Shown here: positions 7,141-17,460 of the stretch, in pieces
Position numbering within the stretch: position 1 is the first letter of the stretch
Layout: every line of letters begins with the position of its first letter
Assembly: GCF_002958735.1 (NCBI RefSeq)
Contig: NZ_PPGH01000037.1
Span: 124,001-188,000, forward strand
Source: Chromatium okenii
GTDB taxonomy: Bacteria; Pseudomonadota; Gammaproteobacteria; Chromatiales; Chromatiaceae
DNA: 64,000 nucleotides
Direction of reading: 5' to 3'
The notes under the pieces: generated by a model
Told to the model about the DNA's origin: nothing
The model's input: only the letters and a program-made list of their open reading frames with translations
The model's database searches: none
Position numbers and translations under genes: made by a program

Positions 7141-9956
7141 CTGATTTGTGCCAACATCGAACGCGCTGCGGTTTGATGCTCTTCACGACCTTCAGCGATG
7201 ACTTCTTTAAGAATTTCGCGGGCTGCTTCAGGATCATCCATATCTAAATACGCTCGCGCCAAATCCAGTTTAGTCGCCGTTTCATCCCAAACTCCGCTGT
7301 TCATTTGCCAACTCGTATCGGAGAGCGATTCCAGTGGCGGTGCGCTCGGCGTCTCGTTTTGCGCGGCAGCAATGAGCGAATCCAAATCGTCAAGCTGCTC
7401 CAGACGTGGATCGTCCAGCATCAACACCAACTCAGAATCTGCGTTATCCGTGACTTTGCGCAACGTTGGCGGTGGTTTTGGTGGTGCTGGCGCTGGCTCA
7501 AAATTCAAATCTAAATCGAATATATCGGGCAAAACCAGCGGTTCTATTGGCGCTGGTGGCGGCGGCACAGGTTTAACTGGCGGCGGTTGCACCATTGGAT
7601 CAGGCATGAGCGGATCGGCGCTGCTCAACAATTTGTCGAGTTCGTCATCATCAAACGATAACGACAATGCAGCATCCGGTGGCGTGGTGACTGGTGGCGG
7701 TGCGTTACCGCGTATCACGGCGCGTTGGATGTCCGTCATCACGGGCGGGGCATCATTCGTTCCCGTATCTTTTACGGCAAATCGAGAAGGCATGTCTTGC
7801 AACGGCGTGGGTTCCGAATCCGGCAGCGCGTCCATGTCAAAACCGAGATCAGCCGTCTCATCATCAGGGGCAAATGTTGGTGCTGGCGCTGGCGCGGATG
7901 CCGCAGGTAATGGCGGTAAATCATTGAGGTTAATCAAGAATGAATCTGGGAAAGTGTCTTCATTGGTCGCAGTAGACTGCTCTGGATGTAGAAGCGGCGC
8001 AGCTAAATCCTGTAACCGTTGCCATTGCTGCGCTTGGCTTCGATCACCGCCCAAAGCCTCAATCGACGCCATGACACTGTTCAAACCCTGAATGTTTTTC
8101 GTGCCGATGCAGGCTTCCGCCAATTTGAATTTAATATCCAAACGATTGGGAAACCGCTGCATTTCCTTTAATAACAATGCCTGCGCTTCATCATGCCGAC
8201 CGTAAACCATGTAGACATCGGCCTCCGAAAGTGGATCAACCGTGTCGGTCTCCACGTCAAAATCACTCAATGACGAAATCAACGACATTGGCGTTTCTGG
8301 CTCTTCGTCGTCGTCCACAGAATGTTGACTAGCGCCCATGACTGCCGCAGCGGAGGTCGCCGCCACTGAATGACTGGTTGATGGCAGCACTGCGGTATTG
8401 GGTTCCAGCGACGAATTTAAAAACGCAGTCGGTTCACCTTCAAAATCTTCGTTTTCGGTGTCGAGCAGATCGAGTGACACTTCTTTTTCAGATAATTCTG
8501 CGGTTCGCCGACGGGAAATGACCCAAGCAAAACCTAAAATTCCTAGCGCCGATAAACCCGCCAATCCCGCTAATGGCAACATCAGCGATGACCAAAGTGA
8601 CGATTCTTCTGGTTGATCTGCGTTCTCCGTTGCAGTCACAGGCGGCGCAGTGGCGGGATTTTTGGGCGGTGAAATGGGCGCTGCGACATCCGGCACTGGT
8701 GGCAAAGGCAACGGCGCAACATTTGATATGGGCGCTGGCGCCGCGGTTTCTGTGATCGGTGGTGCTGGCGTTTCCGCGGCGACCGGCGCAACGGCGGGTG
8801 GATTGGGATTGACTACTTCAGCAACGCTGGGCGTTTCCGGCAGTGCTGGTTCTTCAGTGGCGACCGCCGCAGTCGTTGGTTCGACTGCGACTGGTGAAGT
8901 TGTTGCCAATACGCCCGGCGTGTTCTGCGTTGATGCAGTATTTGGTGTCGCAGTGAGATCGTTTTGCTCCAATAACTGCTGAATGGTTGCTAACTGCGTT
9001 TCTAATTCTCGAATGCGTCCGCGCAATTCCAGCGCTTCTTGTCGCGTACTTTCAGTGGTTTCCAGTGCAATCAACACATCCTGTTCCAAACGACGCGGAT
9101 TTCCAGTGGTAGTGCCAGCTGCTGGCGCAGCAGCTGCCGGTGATGCAGCTGGCGTTCTCGCGCCAATAATCCGCAATTGCGCCATATCCGGCACGGCAGT
9201 AAGCGGGGCACGACTGACTGCGCCGCCGCGTCGCGCAGCAGTAAATTCGCGGTCGGCAGTTTGCGGATCGAGCGCGAGCAGTTCGGCTTGGGTCGGAATC
9301 ATCAGCATTTTGCCGCTGACGAGACGATTGATGTTGCCGCGAGTGAAGGCGTCTTGATTGTTGCGATACAGCGCCAGCGCCGTTTGTGCGGCAGTCGCAC
9401 CTGCTGGCGCATTGGCTCGCGCCACTTGCCACAAACCTGTGCCGCGCTCAATCGGTCCGATCATCAGCGGAAATCCGCTGGCATCGCTGGGTAATGCGGC
9501 ATTGGAATTGGTGGCAGCCGAAGTGGTGGGCAATCTCACTGGCGGCGCAGTCTGTTTGAGGCGTTCCGGTGGTTCTAATAACACCGTGAATTCTTTGACC
9601 AATTGCCCTTTTGACCAGTACACCTCCAGCAACATGTCCAGATACGGCTCGCGGATTGGCTCGCGGCTGGTGACTTGAATCACCGGAGCGCCAGATGCTG
9701 GAAAGTCGAGCGTAAACTTGAGTTTAGTTAAATCGTAATAACGTTCGATGCCTGCGTTATCGAAGGCATCTTGTGAGGCGAGTGTCACTTGAATCGCATC
9801 ACGTTCTTCTGGCGTCACATCGTAGAGTTCAATCTCGCCCTTAAACGGCTGATTGAGACCGGAATAGGCACGAATCTCGCCGAGACCGAGGGCGACGACA
9901 TCGTTGCCTGCGAACAGCAAAGTTGCCGCTGCCGCGAGAATGAGTTTACGAGACAT
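7137..9956 (-). CDS. fimV: FimV/HubP-like polar hub protein
   Basis: FimV is an inner-membrane, peptidoglycan-linked hub for type IV pilus and twitching regulation and pole organisation. The 939 residues start with a signal peptide and the conserved LGLGEIRAYSGLNQPFKGEI segment. A FimV N-terminal and LysM-like domain follows (about 170-230, with LWQVARANA and NINRLVSGKMLMIP). Then come a coiled coil (about 295-330), a Pro/Ala/Thr-rich linker, one membrane helix (about 465-485) and a long acidic cytoplasmic domain. A C-terminal TPR/FimV domain (last 45 residues, TKLDLARAYLDMDDPEAARE) ends it. The compositional bias explains the long open frames on the opposite strand, which are shadows. Confidence 0.93.
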   Translation of the reverse strand: MSRKLILAAAATLLFAGNDVVALGLGEIRAYSGLNQPFKGEIELYDVTPEERDAIQVTLASQDAFDNAGIERYYDLTKLKFTLDFPASGAPVIQVTSREPIREPYLDMLLEVYWSKGQLVKEFTVLLEPPERLKQTAPPVRLPTTSAATNSNAALPSDASGFPLMIGPIERGTGLWQVARANAPAGATAAQTALALYRNNQDAFTRGNINRLVSGKMLMIPTQAELLALDPQTADREFTAARRGGAVSRAPLTAVPDMAQLRIIGARTPAASPAAAAPAAGTTTGNPRRLEQDVLIALETTESTRQEALELRGRIRELETQLATIQQLLEQNDLTATPNTASTQNTPGVLATTSPVAVEPTTAAVATEEPALPETPSVAEVVNPNPPAVAPVAAETPAPPITETAAPAPISNVAPLPLPPVPDVAAPISPPKNPATAPPVTATENADQPEESSLWSSLMLPLAGLAGLSALGILGFAWVISRRRTAELSEKEVSLDLLDTENEDFEGEPTAFLNSSLEPNTAVLPSTSHSVAATSAAAVMGASQHSVDDDEEPETPMSLISSLSDFDVETDTVDPLSEADVYMVYGRHDEAQALLLKEMQRFPNRLDIKFKLAEACIGTKNIQGLNSVMASIEALGGDRSQAQQWQRLQDLAAPLLHPEQSTATNEDTFPDSFLINLNDLPPLPAASAPAPAPTFAPDDETADLGFDMDALPDSEPTPLQDMPSRFAVKDTGTNDAPPVMTDIQRAVIRGNAPPPVTTPPDAALSLSFDDDELDKLLSSADPLMPDPMVQPPPVKPVPPPPAPIEPLVLPDIFDLDLNFEPAPAPPKPPPTLRKVTDNADSELVLMLDDPRLEQLDDLDSLIAAAQNETPSAPPLESLSDTSWQMNSGVWDETATKLDLARAYLDMDDPEAAREILKEVIAEGREEHQTAARSMLAQIS

Positions 9957-9984
9957 CTTCAGCCCTCGGATGGTGGTTTTTTGA

Positions 9985-10045
9985 GTTGTCAGTGGTTATT
10001 AACAACGGGTTTGATCCTGTGCACTGACCACCGACAACTTTTTCC
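9985..10045. repeat. Imperfect inverted repeat between fimV and asd
   Basis: GTTGTCAGTGGT and its near-complement ACCACCGACAAC flank a 30-odd-base loop between asd and fimV. The GTTGTCAGTGGT core also occurs between nifH and nifD (near 18990), so this looks like a dispersed degenerate intergenic repeat. A terminator-like function is possible but no T-run is evident. Confidence 0.45.
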
Positions 10046-11161
10046 TCAACGATTCAACACAATCATCAGCATCCGCCGCAACGGTTCGGCAGCGCCCCAC
10101 AGCAATTGATCGCCGACGGTGAATGCGGACAAATACTGCTCGCCCATATTGAGCTTGCGCAGCCGTCCGATGGGAATGGTCAACGATCCGCTCACTGCCG
10201 CTGGCGACAAGTCGCGCACCGTTTGCGCCCGTTCGTTCGGAATCACCCGCACCCAATCATTCGCCGCCGCAATCAGGTTCTCAATTTCCGGCATGGGCAC
10301 GTTGCGCGTGAGCTTGATCGTCAAGCCCTGACTGTGGCAACGCATCGCGCCAACCCGCACGCACAAGCCATCAATCGGCACTGGCGTCGCGTCCAAACCG
10401 AGAATCTTGTTGGTTTCCGCCTGCCCTTTCCATTCCTCGCGGCTTTGCCCGTTGTCGAGCTGGGTATCAATCCAAGGAATCAGGCTGCCCGCCAGCGGAG
10501 CGCCAAAATTGGCGGTGGGGAATTCGGCGCTGCGCAGCGTCGCAGTGACGCCGCGATCAATGTCGAGAATCGCCGAGGCGGGATCAGCCAGCAGCGGTTG
10601 CACGGCGGCGTTGAGTGCGCCCATCTGCGCCAGCAATTCGCGCATATTTTTTGCACCCGCGCCGGATGCCGCTTGATAGGTCATCGCGCTGACCCATTCC
10701 ACCAGCCCCGCCTGAAACAGCCCACCGAGCGCCATCAACATCAGACTGACGGTGCAATTGCCGCCGATGAAATCGCGCTTGCCGGCTGCGAGCGCCGCGT
10801 CGATGACGTGACGATTGACCGGATCAAGAATGATGGTCGCGTCCGGCTGCATCCGCAGCGACGAGGCGGCATCAATCCAATAGCCATCCCAGCCGCTGGC
10901 GCGGAGTTGCGGATGCAGCGCCTTGGTGTAATCGCCGCCCTGACAGGTGACGATGACATCCATCTCGCGCAGCGCCGCTAGATCATCGGCAGCCAGCAGC
11001 GGCTGCGTCCCGTGCCCGACATCGGGGCCGAGTTGCCCCGCCTGCGAGGTGGTGAAAAACACCGGCGCGGCGATGTGCGCCCAATCATTTTCGGCCGTCA
11101 TCCGCTCCATCAACACCGAGCCGACCATGCCGCGCCAACCGATAAAACCAACTTTTTTCAT
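10046..11161 (-). CDS. asd: Aspartate-semialdehyde dehydrogenase
   Basis: Asd reduces aspartyl-4-phosphate to aspartate semialdehyde, the branch point to lysine/diaminopimelate, threonine and methionine. The start is the ATG at 11161, whose first base is the last base of the leuB stop (TGATG), giving 371 residues. The N-terminal [13 protein letters not shown] is the nucleotide-binding loop. Catalytic Cys136 lies in [18 protein letters not shown], and the C-terminal half has the [17 protein letters not shown] motif. Length and motifs fit the gammaproteobacterial Asd class. The leuB-asd-fimV order is typical. Confidence 0.95.
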   Translation of the reverse strand: MKKVGFIGWRGMVGSVLMERMTAENDWAHIAAPVFFTTSQAGQLGPDVGHGTQPLLAADDLAALREMDVIVTCQGGDYTKALHPQLRASGWDGYWIDAASSLRMQPDATIILDPVNRHVIDAALAAGKRDFIGGNCTVSLMLMALGGLFQAGLVEWVSAMTYQAASGAGAKNMRELLAQMGALNAAVQPLLADPASAILDIDRGVTATLRSAEFPTANFGAPLAGSLIPWIDTQLDNGQSREEWKGQAETNKILGLDATPVPIDGLCVRVGAMRCHSQGLTIKLTRNVPMPEIENLIAAANDWVRVIPNERAQTVRDLSPAAVSGSLTIPIGRLRKLNMGEQYLSAFTVGDQLLWGAAEPLRRMLMIVLNR

Positions 11162-12246
11162 CAACGCGCCTCCGCCAGCGCCGCGACCACTGCGTCACCC
11201 ATTTCCACCGTGCCAACCTGCCGCATTCCTGCCGACATGATGTCTGCCGTGCGCAAGCCTTGATCCAATACCGCCGACACTGCCGTTTCAATTCGCGCTG
11301 CTGCATCCGGTGCGCCGAGCGAATAGCGCAACATCATTGCCACCGACAAAATCGTTGCTAATGGATTCGCAATTCCACGTCCGGCAATGTCTGGTGCCGA
11401 GCCGTGAATGGGTTCATACATACCTTGCCCACTCGCGCCGAGCGATGCGGAGGGCAGCATTCCAATTGAACCGGTCAACATTGACGCGCAATCAGAAAGA
11501 ATATCGCCAAAGATATTGCCCGTGACCATCACATCGAATTGCTTGGGCGCACGCACCAATTGCATCGCCGCATTATCAACGTACATGTGCGTCAATGTAA
11601 TTTCAGGATAATTGGCAGCGGTTTTAATTGCCACCTCGCGCCACATTTCTGTACATTCCAACACGTTGGCTTTATCCACTGAACACACTTGTTTATTGCG
11701 TTTCATCGCAATCTCAAATGCCACGCGGCAAATGCGCTCAACCTCAGATTCAGTGTAAACCATCGTATTGATGCCGCGCCGTTCACCCGACGGCAGCGTT
11801 TCAATGCCACGCGGTTGCCCGAAATAAATATCGCCGGTCAACTCACGCACAATCATTAAATCCAAACCGGCGACGATCTCCGGTTTTAAGGTGGACGCAT
11901 CCGCCAATTGTGGATACAGAATTGCGGGGCGCAAATTAGCAAACAATTCCAAGCCAGCCCGCAATCCCAATAAGCCTTTTTCGGGACGCTTGGCAATTGG
12001 CAGCGGCTCCCATTTTGGCCCACCCACTGCGCCGAGTAATACGGCATCGGCTGCCTTTGCCGCAGTCAAAGTTGATTCTGGCAAGGGATCGCCGAATTCA
12101 TCATAAGCTGCACCACCAACCAGCGCATGGTGCAATTGGACATCAATTGCACCTTCCGCTTGCAGCGCGTCAATGACTTTAATGGCTTCTGCCACAATTT
12201 CTGGGCCGATTCCGTCACCCGCAACCACTAAAATGTTCTTGCTCAA
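11161..12246 (-). CDS. leuB: 3-isopropylmalate dehydrogenase
   Basis: LeuB oxidatively decarboxylates 3-isopropylmalate in leucine synthesis. The 361 residues include the N-terminal [15 protein letters not shown], the substrate-binding [14 protein letters not shown] loop, the metal-binding VDNAAMQLV and [14 protein letters not shown] segments, and the NAD-binding [15 protein letters not shown]. It is complete and sits between leuD and asd on the same strand. About 60 bases separate it from leuD. Confidence 0.96.
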   Translation of the reverse strand: MSKNILVVAGDGIGPEIVAEAIKVIDALQAEGAIDVQLHHALVGGAAYDEFGDPLPESTLTAAKAADAVLLGAVGGPKWEPLPIAKRPEKGLLGLRAGLELFANLRPAILYPQLADASTLKPEIVAGLDLMIVRELTGDIYFGQPRGIETLPSGERRGINTMVYTESEVERICRVAFEIAMKRNKQVCSVDKANVLECTEMWREVAIKTAANYPEITLTHMYVDNAAMQLVRAPKQFDVMVTGNIFGDILSDCASMLTGSIGMLPSASLGASGQGMYEPIHGSAPDIAGRGIANPLATILSVAMMLRYSLGAPDAAARIETAVSAVLDQGLRTADIMSAGMRQVGTVEMGDAVVAALAEAR

Positions 12247-12308
12247 AGTACTGCCTCAATTAAATAGTTCTGTCTGAAATTCTTGCTGCACGGTTTCATC
12301 ACCCACAC

Positions 12309-12947
12309 TCAAACAAACACCCACGGCGCTTCGACTTTGCGCCGCGCTTCGTATTCCCGAATGGCATCTGCTTGTTGCAGGGTTAAACCAATATCATCTA
12401 AACCTTCAATTAACCGCTGTTTGCTGCCGACATCCACAGTAAATGGAATTTGATTGCCGTCATCCAGCGTCAATAACTGCGCTGGCAAATCTACCGAAAT
12501 GCGCAGCGGCGCGACACCGCTGGCTTTTTCAAACAGGACGCCAATTAAAGCGCCCTCTAATTGAATCGGCAGAATGCCATTTTTGAAGCAGTTATTAAAA
12601 AAGATGTCGGCAAAACTCGGCGCAAGAATGACGCGAAAACCGAAATCAGCCAGTGCCCAAGGCGCATGTTCCCGCGAGGAACCGCAGCCAAAATTCTCTC
12701 GCGCTAATAGAATTTGCGCAGCAGAAAAACGCGGATCATTTAATATGAACTCGCTATTCAACGGGCGCTGGCTGCAATCCATATCTGGCTCGCCGTGATC
12801 TAAATAACGCCATTCGTCAAATAGATACGGGCCAAAACCGCTGCGTTTAATGCTTTTTAAGAATTGCTTGGGGATGATCGCGTCGGTGTCGATATTGGCG
12901 CGATCTAATGGTGCGACGATGCCGCTAAAGTTTTGAAATGGTTCCAT
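12309..12947 (-). CDS. leuD: 3-isopropylmalate dehydratase small subunit
   Basis: LeuD completes the isopropylmalate isomerase with LeuC. The 212 residues begin [20 protein letters not shown] and contain [20 protein letters not shown], the active-site loop [18 protein letters not shown], and [13 protein letters not shown]. The start ATG directly abuts the leuC stop (TAA-ATG), so the two subunits are coupled. Length is normal. Confidence 0.96.
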   Translation of the reverse strand: MEPFQNFSGIVAPLDRANIDTDAIIPKQFLKSIKRSGFGPYLFDEWRYLDHGEPDMDCSQRPLNSEFILNDPRFSAAQILLARENFGCGSSREHAPWALADFGFRVILAPSFADIFFNNCFKNGILPIQLEGALIGVLFEKASGVAPLRISVDLPAQLLTLDDGNQIPFTVDVGSKQRLIEGLDDIGLTLQQADAIREYEARRKVEAPWVFV

Positions 12948-14357
12948 TTATAGCGCCCTCACATCGACAAAATGCCCAGTCACCGCCGCCGCCACCGCCA
13001 TCGCGGGGCTGACTAAATGCGTGCGCCCGCCCTGACCTTGCCGCCCCTCAAAATTGCGGTTCGAGGTCGAAGCGCAGCGTTCACCCGCCTCCAGCCGGTC
13101 GGCGTTCATCGCCAGACACATCGAGCAGCCCGGCTCGCGCCATTCAAAACCGGCGGCGGTGAAAATCTGATCCAAGCCCTCGGCTTCGGCCTGTGCTTTT
13201 ACCAGCCCGGAGCCGGGCACGACCAGCGCCAACTTGATGTTTTTTCTGACTTTACGACCGGCGGCGACGGCAGCAGCAGCGCGTAAATCCTCAATCCGCG
13301 AGTTGGTGCAGGAGCCAATAAACACCTTGTCCACCGCAATCTCGGTGAGCGGCTGACCAGCAGTTAAACCCATATAATTCAGCGCATTGCGAATACCAGC
13401 AGCTTTCACTGGATCGGCTTCGGCGGCGGGATCGGGCACTTGTCCGTCAATCGGCAGCACCATTTCCGGCGAGGTGCCCCACGTCACCTGCGGCGCGATG
13501 CTGGCGGCGTCCAGATGCACGACGCGATCAAAGGTCGCGCCCGCATCGCTGACCAAGGTGCGCCAAGACGCAGCGGCCTGTTCAAACAGCTCGCCCGTCG
13601 GTGCCAACGGACGCCCGCGCATGTAGTCGATGGTTTTTTCGTCCACCGCGATCAAGCCAGCGCGAGCGCCCGCTTCAATCGTCATGTTGCACACCGTCAT
13701 CCGCCCTTCTATCGACAGCGCCTGAATCGCAGTGCCGCCAAATTCAATGACATAGCCAGTGCCGCCAGCGGTGCCAATCGCGCCGATGATCGCCAGCACG
13801 ATGTCTTTCGCAGTGACGCCTGCGCCGAGTTCACCGTCAACGCTGATGAGCATGGTTTTTGAGGGGCGCTGAATCAGGCACTGCGTCGCCAGCACGTGCT
13901 CGACTTCCGAGGTGCCGATGCCGAACGCGAGTGCGCCAAATGCGCCGTGCGTGGAGGTGTGCGAATCGCCGCAGACGATGGTGCTGCCGGGCAAGGTGAA
14001 GCCCTGTTCGGGGCCGATGACGTGAACGATGCCTTGGCGTACATCGCCCATTGCGAACTCGGTGATGCCAAAGCTGGCGCAGTTGGTGCCGAGCGCGGCG
14101 ACTTGAATCCGCGCAACCGGATCGGCGATGCCGCTGGCGCGTTCGCTCTGCGCGGTGGGGACGTTGTGATCGGGAACGGCAAGATTGGCGCTGGTGCGCC
14201 ACGGCTGGCGACCGGCGAGACGCAACCCTTCAAAGGCTTGCGGCGAGGTGACTTCGTGAATCAGTTGGCGATCAATGTAAAGCAGCGCCGTGCCGGTCTC
14301 ATCAACCCGCACGACGTGCGCATCCCAAAGTTTGTCGTAGAGGGTTTTGCTACCCAT
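12948..14357 (-). CDS. leuC: 3-isopropylmalate dehydratase large subunit
   Basis: LeuC carries the [4Fe-4S] cluster that isomerises 2- to 3-isopropylmalate. The start is set at the ATG at 14357 ([16 protein letters not shown]), matching the family. The open frame extends a further 20 codons upstream without homology. Cluster cysteines lie in [13 protein letters not shown] and in GCSMCLAMN near the C-terminus. Other aconitase motifs include [20 protein letters not shown]. The encoded protein has 469 residues. Its upstream region (14358-14484) separates it from the nif cluster and probably holds the leu promoter; I see no clear attenuator. Confidence 0.95.
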   Translation of the reverse strand: MGSKTLYDKLWDAHVVRVDETGTALLYIDRQLIHEVTSPQAFEGLRLAGRQPWRTSANLAVPDHNVPTAQSERASGIADPVARIQVAALGTNCASFGITEFAMGDVRQGIVHVIGPEQGFTLPGSTIVCGDSHTSTHGAFGALAFGIGTSEVEHVLATQCLIQRPSKTMLISVDGELGAGVTAKDIVLAIIGAIGTAGGTGYVIEFGGTAIQALSIEGRMTVCNMTIEAGARAGLIAVDEKTIDYMRGRPLAPTGELFEQAAASWRTLVSDAGATFDRVVHLDAASIAPQVTWGTSPEMVLPIDGQVPDPAAEADPVKAAGIRNALNYMGLTAGQPLTEIAVDKVFIGSCTNSRIEDLRAAAAVAAGRKVRKNIKLALVVPGSGLVKAQAEAEGLDQIFTAAGFEWREPGCSMCLAMNADRLEAGERCASTSNRNFEGRQGQGGRTHLVSPAMAVAAAVTGHFVDVRAL

Positions 14358-14484
14358 ACCACTATCCCAGTGAAAAAAACGATTCGTTAGGATAGTCGGC
14401 AGGCTGTATAAACTCAAATCACAGCGAACCAGTGCCGCTGCTTAATTCAACTGTGACGCATTGAATAAAACGAGAACCGGGCTT

Positions 14485-15192
14485 TTAAGCCACCGCCTCT
14501 ATTGGTTCAAATCGCACCCGCGCTTCTGGCGCAAATCCCATTGCTTTTGCTAACCAAGGCGGCGCTTTATTCGCCAAAATTTGCTGCAATGCCCGCATCC
14601 GTTCCCGCGCACTGCCGCCTTGATCATCTTTAATGGGATGAATATCGCGTTTAATCACTTTTGCCGCAGCGGGTCCGCCAATAGACGCAACATATAACAC
14701 TTGGCAATCTGCAATCAACTCAGCGCGATACGCATTTTTATCATCGCCAGCTTGACTATCATCAACCGTGCGCACAGCAATTAAACGATGTTCCGTTGCC
14801 GAGACTTGATAAATTAAAAATCGCCGCGCTGCGCCAAAGTGTCCATCAAGATTTTCACCGCTATCAGAAGCACAAGCCACCCGAATCGAATTGGGCATTT
14901 CATGCGCTGCCAATGGCTCCACTGCTGGCGCTGGGTCACTCGCAATTCCAGCACCACCTTGTAAAATCGTCACGGCTGCTTTTAATACACTTTGCTCTAA
15001 ATCAGCGAATTCACCATCTGCCGCTTGTTTCAACTCTTTTACCCGCAACGTTGCCAATTTTTCAGCCGTTGGCGGCAAACCCACTGCATCTTTTAATACC
15101 CGAATTAACCGCGCTGGATCAGTATCCGGCAAAGTCCGCGCTGCCAAAGCAATTCGCAGCGCAATATCATCAGAAAGTACGCTATCAGACAT
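14485..15192 (-). CDS. NafY/NifX-family FeMo-cofactor-binding protein
   Basis: The 235-residue protein has an N-terminal helical region (1-85) and a C-terminal NifX/NifY/NafY-type core (about 100-210) beginning RVACASDSGENLDGHFG. In this family the conserved His of GHFGAA takes part in FeMo-cofactor binding. The two-domain layout resembles NafY, which holds cofactor or apo-dinitrogenase during maturation, more than single-domain NifX. It is the last gene of the nifHDKT-fdxN run and has a GAGGAA ribosome site. The exact paralogue name cannot be fixed without a tree, so no symbol is given. Confidence 0.82.
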   Translation of the reverse strand: MSDSVLSDDIALRIALAARTLPDTDPARLIRVLKDAVGLPPTAEKLATLRVKELKQAADGEFADLEQSVLKAAVTILQGGAGIASDPAPAVEPLAAHEMPNSIRVACASDSGENLDGHFGAARRFLIYQVSATEHRLIAVRTVDDSQAGDDKNAYRAELIADCQVLYVASIGGPAAAKVIKRDIHPIKDDQGGSARERMRALQQILANKAPPWLAKAMGFAPEARVRFEPIEAVA

Positions 15193-15263
15193 GATTGAAT
15201 TCCTCGCATTTCGATGATGTTAAAAGCGGGCAGTATTGGCGCTGCCCACCGTCTGCGCAATTC

Positions 15264-15464
15264 TCATGCTGGCACGATGCAGCCATCTTCCATACAGGCA
15301 TCAGCGCACTGCGGCGAACCGGATTCGCCTTCACCTTCGCATTCACTGCAAGTATTGGCGTCGATTTTATACACGCCCTTAAATGGTTTAATTGATTGCG
15401 TGGGACAAACAGGTTCACAGTCACCGCAAGCAGTGCACAGTTCACGCATAATTTTCATGGCCAT
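15264..15464 (-). CDS. fdxN: nif-type 2[4Fe-4S] ferredoxin (FdxN-like)
   Basis: This 66-residue protein has CTACGDCEPVCP at the first cluster site and a second, nif-type set, CSECEGEGESGSPQCADAC, whose widened spacing is characteristic of FdxN/FdxB ferredoxins beside nitrogenase genes. It probably donates electrons to nitrogenase reductase or serves cofactor assembly. The ATG at 15464 has a GGAG site. It lies between nifT and the NafY-like gene. Confidence 0.85.
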   Translation of the reverse strand: MAMKIMRELCTACGDCEPVCPTQSIKPFKGVYKIDANTCSECEGEGESGSPQCADACMEDGCIVPA

Positions 15465-15481
15465 TTCAATTCTCCAAAATT

Positions 15482-15700
15482 CTATTCATCACCGCGCTTA
15501 AAGCGCAATGTCGTTGGAAATACCGGCGGTGGACTCATTGGGTCGATATACCAAGTTGAACCGTCAGTGAGCGTCACCATTCCGCCCCAAGTTTCAGCAG
15601 TATCCATTTCAACCGAGGCAATGGTTTCTTCCATATCTTTTTTAGCGACATAAAACAGCAAATCGCCATTATCATTCTTGCGCAGCATTACATTGGGCAT
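15482..15700 (-). CDS. nifT: NifT/FixU family protein
   Basis: The 72-residue protein MPNVMLRKNDNGDLLFYVAK matches NifT/FixU, including the conserved WGGMVTLTDGSTWYIDP block. NifT is encoded next to nifHDK in many diazotrophs. Its function is unclear and loss is often tolerated. It follows nifK after a short gap that contains a palindromic repeat, and precedes the ferredoxin by 17 bases. Confidence 0.9.
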   Translation of the reverse strand: MPNVMLRKNDNGDLLFYVAKKDMEETIASVEMDTAETWGGMVTLTDGSTWYIDPMSPPPVFPTTLRFKRGDE

Positions 15701-15714
15701 GGCGTTCTCACTTA

Positions 15715-15773
15715 AAAAATCCCCGACTATTTGAAAAATCCCCCCTTTGAAAAAGAGGGGTTGGGGGATTTAG
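15715..15773. repeat. Palindromic interspersed repeat, copy A (nifK-nifT gap)
   Basis: The gap contains AAATCCCCGACT and AAATCCCCCCTTTGAAAAAG followed by AGGGGTTGGGGGATTTA. This is an inverted arrangement of C-runs and G-runs bounded by AAATCCC/GGGATTT ends. The same design recurs at 17411, 25164 and 62422. RNA from either strand would fold into a G/C-rich stem. Confidence 0.65.
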
Positions 15774-15775
15774 AT

Positions 15776-17347
15776 TTACCGCACCAAATCGTAGTTAAAA
15801 TCGGTGACGCCCATTTCACGGGTGTCATCATCGAGCCGCTCCAGTACTGAATTAACCAAGGTGGTTAAAATGTACATTGCGCCTTCATAACCTAGCGTGG
15901 TCATGCGATGCAAATGATGACGGTCGAAAATCGGGAAGCCAATCCGAATGAGCGGCACTTCAAATTCACGCCCTTTATGCAACGTATCGCGCTGAATGAA
16001 CTTGCCGTAGCTATTGCCGATTAAAAAGTCCGGCTTATCGGTAAAGCACAGTGAACGCATGTGCCATAAATCAGCACCAGTATGTACTTGACCACCAGCG
16101 CCATAAGGCGACGTTGCCAGCAACTTCTCAACTTCTTTCTTCCACCGCTTATTCGCACTGCTGCACAAAATATGCGTCGGTTCTGCACCCAGTTCGAGTA
16201 AGAATTTCACCATGCCCAATACGTAATCTGCATCGCCGTATAGCGCAAACTTTTTACCATGCAGCCACGTATGGCTGTCGGTCATCATGTCCACTAAACG
16301 CCCGCGTTCTTTCGCCAGCGAATCAGGAATTGGTGTGCCGGTTAATGCCGAAACCTTCATTAAAAAATCATCGGTCCATTCCAAACCCATTGGAATGTTG
16401 ATTACAGTCGCTGGCTGATTCCAAGTCGTCTCCACGAACTTCTTGGTTTTCACCAACTGCCAAGGTTGTAGTAATAGCGTATCAATCGCATTCGGTGCGT
16501 CGCGCATTTCATTCAAAGTCGTGCCGCCGTCATACATACGGAATTGACCGTCGGCCGGCGTATCCAATACTTCAGTTGGATCGCACAATAGGCTATAACC
16601 AACGCCCATTTCTTTCATCATGCGATGCAATACGCGGTAATTGCCGAGATAGGTTTCAAAGCCGGGGACAAGGTTAATTTTGCCATTGGAGCCAACAACT
16701 TTGCCTTCCATGCTATTCAGCGTGAGATGACGTTGAATACCCTCAAACATATTGTCCCAGCCAGTGGTGTGGCTGCCTACAAAGCTCGGCGTATGTGCAA
16801 ACGGTACTGGAAAATCTTGCGGAATGTAGCCTTCTTTCCGCGAATTACCAATAAAAGCATTTAAGTCATCGCCAATGACTTCTGCCATGCAAGTCGTGCT
16901 CACTGCAATCATGTCCGGCTTATACAATGCAAGCGCATTTTCTAAACCATCAAACATATTCTTCTGACCACCGAATACTGCTGCATCTTCGGTCATTGAA
17001 TCAGAAACGCACGCAATCGGCTCTTTGAAATGGCGATTGAAATACGAGCGGAAATAAGCAACGCAACCCTGCGAACCGTGCACATAAGGCAGGGTTTTTT
17101 CAAAGCCAAGTGCGCATAATACTGCGCCGAGTGGCTGACAGGCTTTCGCCGGATTAACAGTTAATGCCTCGCGCTTAAAATTCAGCTCTTGATATTCCTG
17201 CGTCGTTGTCCACTGGAACACTTCTTCAATCTTTTCGATTGAATGTGCTTCTTCAGCGGTCGCCCGCTTTTTTGCAAGGTTGTCAATATAATCCGCATCG
17301 CGGAACAGCGGATAGCAGGGTTTGATATTGTCGGCGATCTGGCTCAT
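15776..17347 (-). CDS. nifK: Nitrogenase molybdenum-iron protein beta chain
   Basis: NifK pairs with NifD in the MoFe protein and shares the P-cluster. The 523 residues begin MSQIADNIKPCYPLFRDADY. P-cluster cysteines are visible in AKACQPLGAVLCALGFE, GSQGCVAYFRSYFNRHFKEP and STTCMAEVIGDDLNAF. The C-terminus ends VTDFNYDLVR, standard for NifK. It is fully open, unlike nifH and nifD. It is separated from nifD by about 110 bases containing a palindromic repeat, and co-transcription with nifHD is expected. Confidence 0.97.
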   Translation of the reverse strand: MSQIADNIKPCYPLFRDADYIDNLAKKRATAEEAHSIEKIEEVFQWTTTQEYQELNFKREALTVNPAKACQPLGAVLCALGFEKTLPYVHGSQGCVAYFRSYFNRHFKEPIACVSDSMTEDAAVFGGQKNMFDGLENALALYKPDMIAVSTTCMAEVIGDDLNAFIGNSRKEGYIPQDFPVPFAHTPSFVGSHTTGWDNMFEGIQRHLTLNSMEGKVVGSNGKINLVPGFETYLGNYRVLHRMMKEMGVGYSLLCDPTEVLDTPADGQFRMYDGGTTLNEMRDAPNAIDTLLLQPWQLVKTKKFVETTWNQPATVINIPMGLEWTDDFLMKVSALTGTPIPDSLAKERGRLVDMMTDSHTWLHGKKFALYGDADYVLGMVKFLLELGAEPTHILCSSANKRWKKEVEKLLATSPYGAGGQVHTGADLWHMRSLCFTDKPDFLIGNSYGKFIQRDTLHKGREFEVPLIRIGFPIFDRHHLHRMTTLGYEGAMYILTTLVNSVLERLDDDTREMGVTDFNYDLVR

Positions 17348-17410
17348 TACAATTTGCTCCTACCGCGCCGCAAATTGGCGGACTAACGGCTATTGATGAT
17401 CGGGTGTATT

Positions 17411-17457
17411 TCAATTCCCTCAACCCCCTTTTTCAAAGGGGGCGAATAGGGAATTTA
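17411..17457. repeat. Palindromic interspersed repeat, copy B (nifD-nifK gap)
   Basis: AATTCCCTCAACCCCC-TTTTTCAAAGGGGGCGAATAGGGAATT forms a nearly symmetric stem: AATTCCCT pairs with AGGGAATT and CCCCCTTT with AAAGGGGG. It lies in the transcribed nifD-nifK spacer, where it could act as an mRNA stability or attenuation hairpin. Confidence 0.7.
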
Positions 17458-17460
17458 ATG

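Noticed and set aside
7198..9678. Long open frames opposite fimV (297, 110, 124 codons)
   Set aside because: They mirror the Pro/Ala/Thr-rich linker of FimV on the other strand, have low-complexity Ser/Gly content and no homology or ribosome sites.
10106..10981. 291-codon frame opposite asd
   Set aside because: It is antisense to a complete asd gene and has Arg/Gln-rich composition with no family match.
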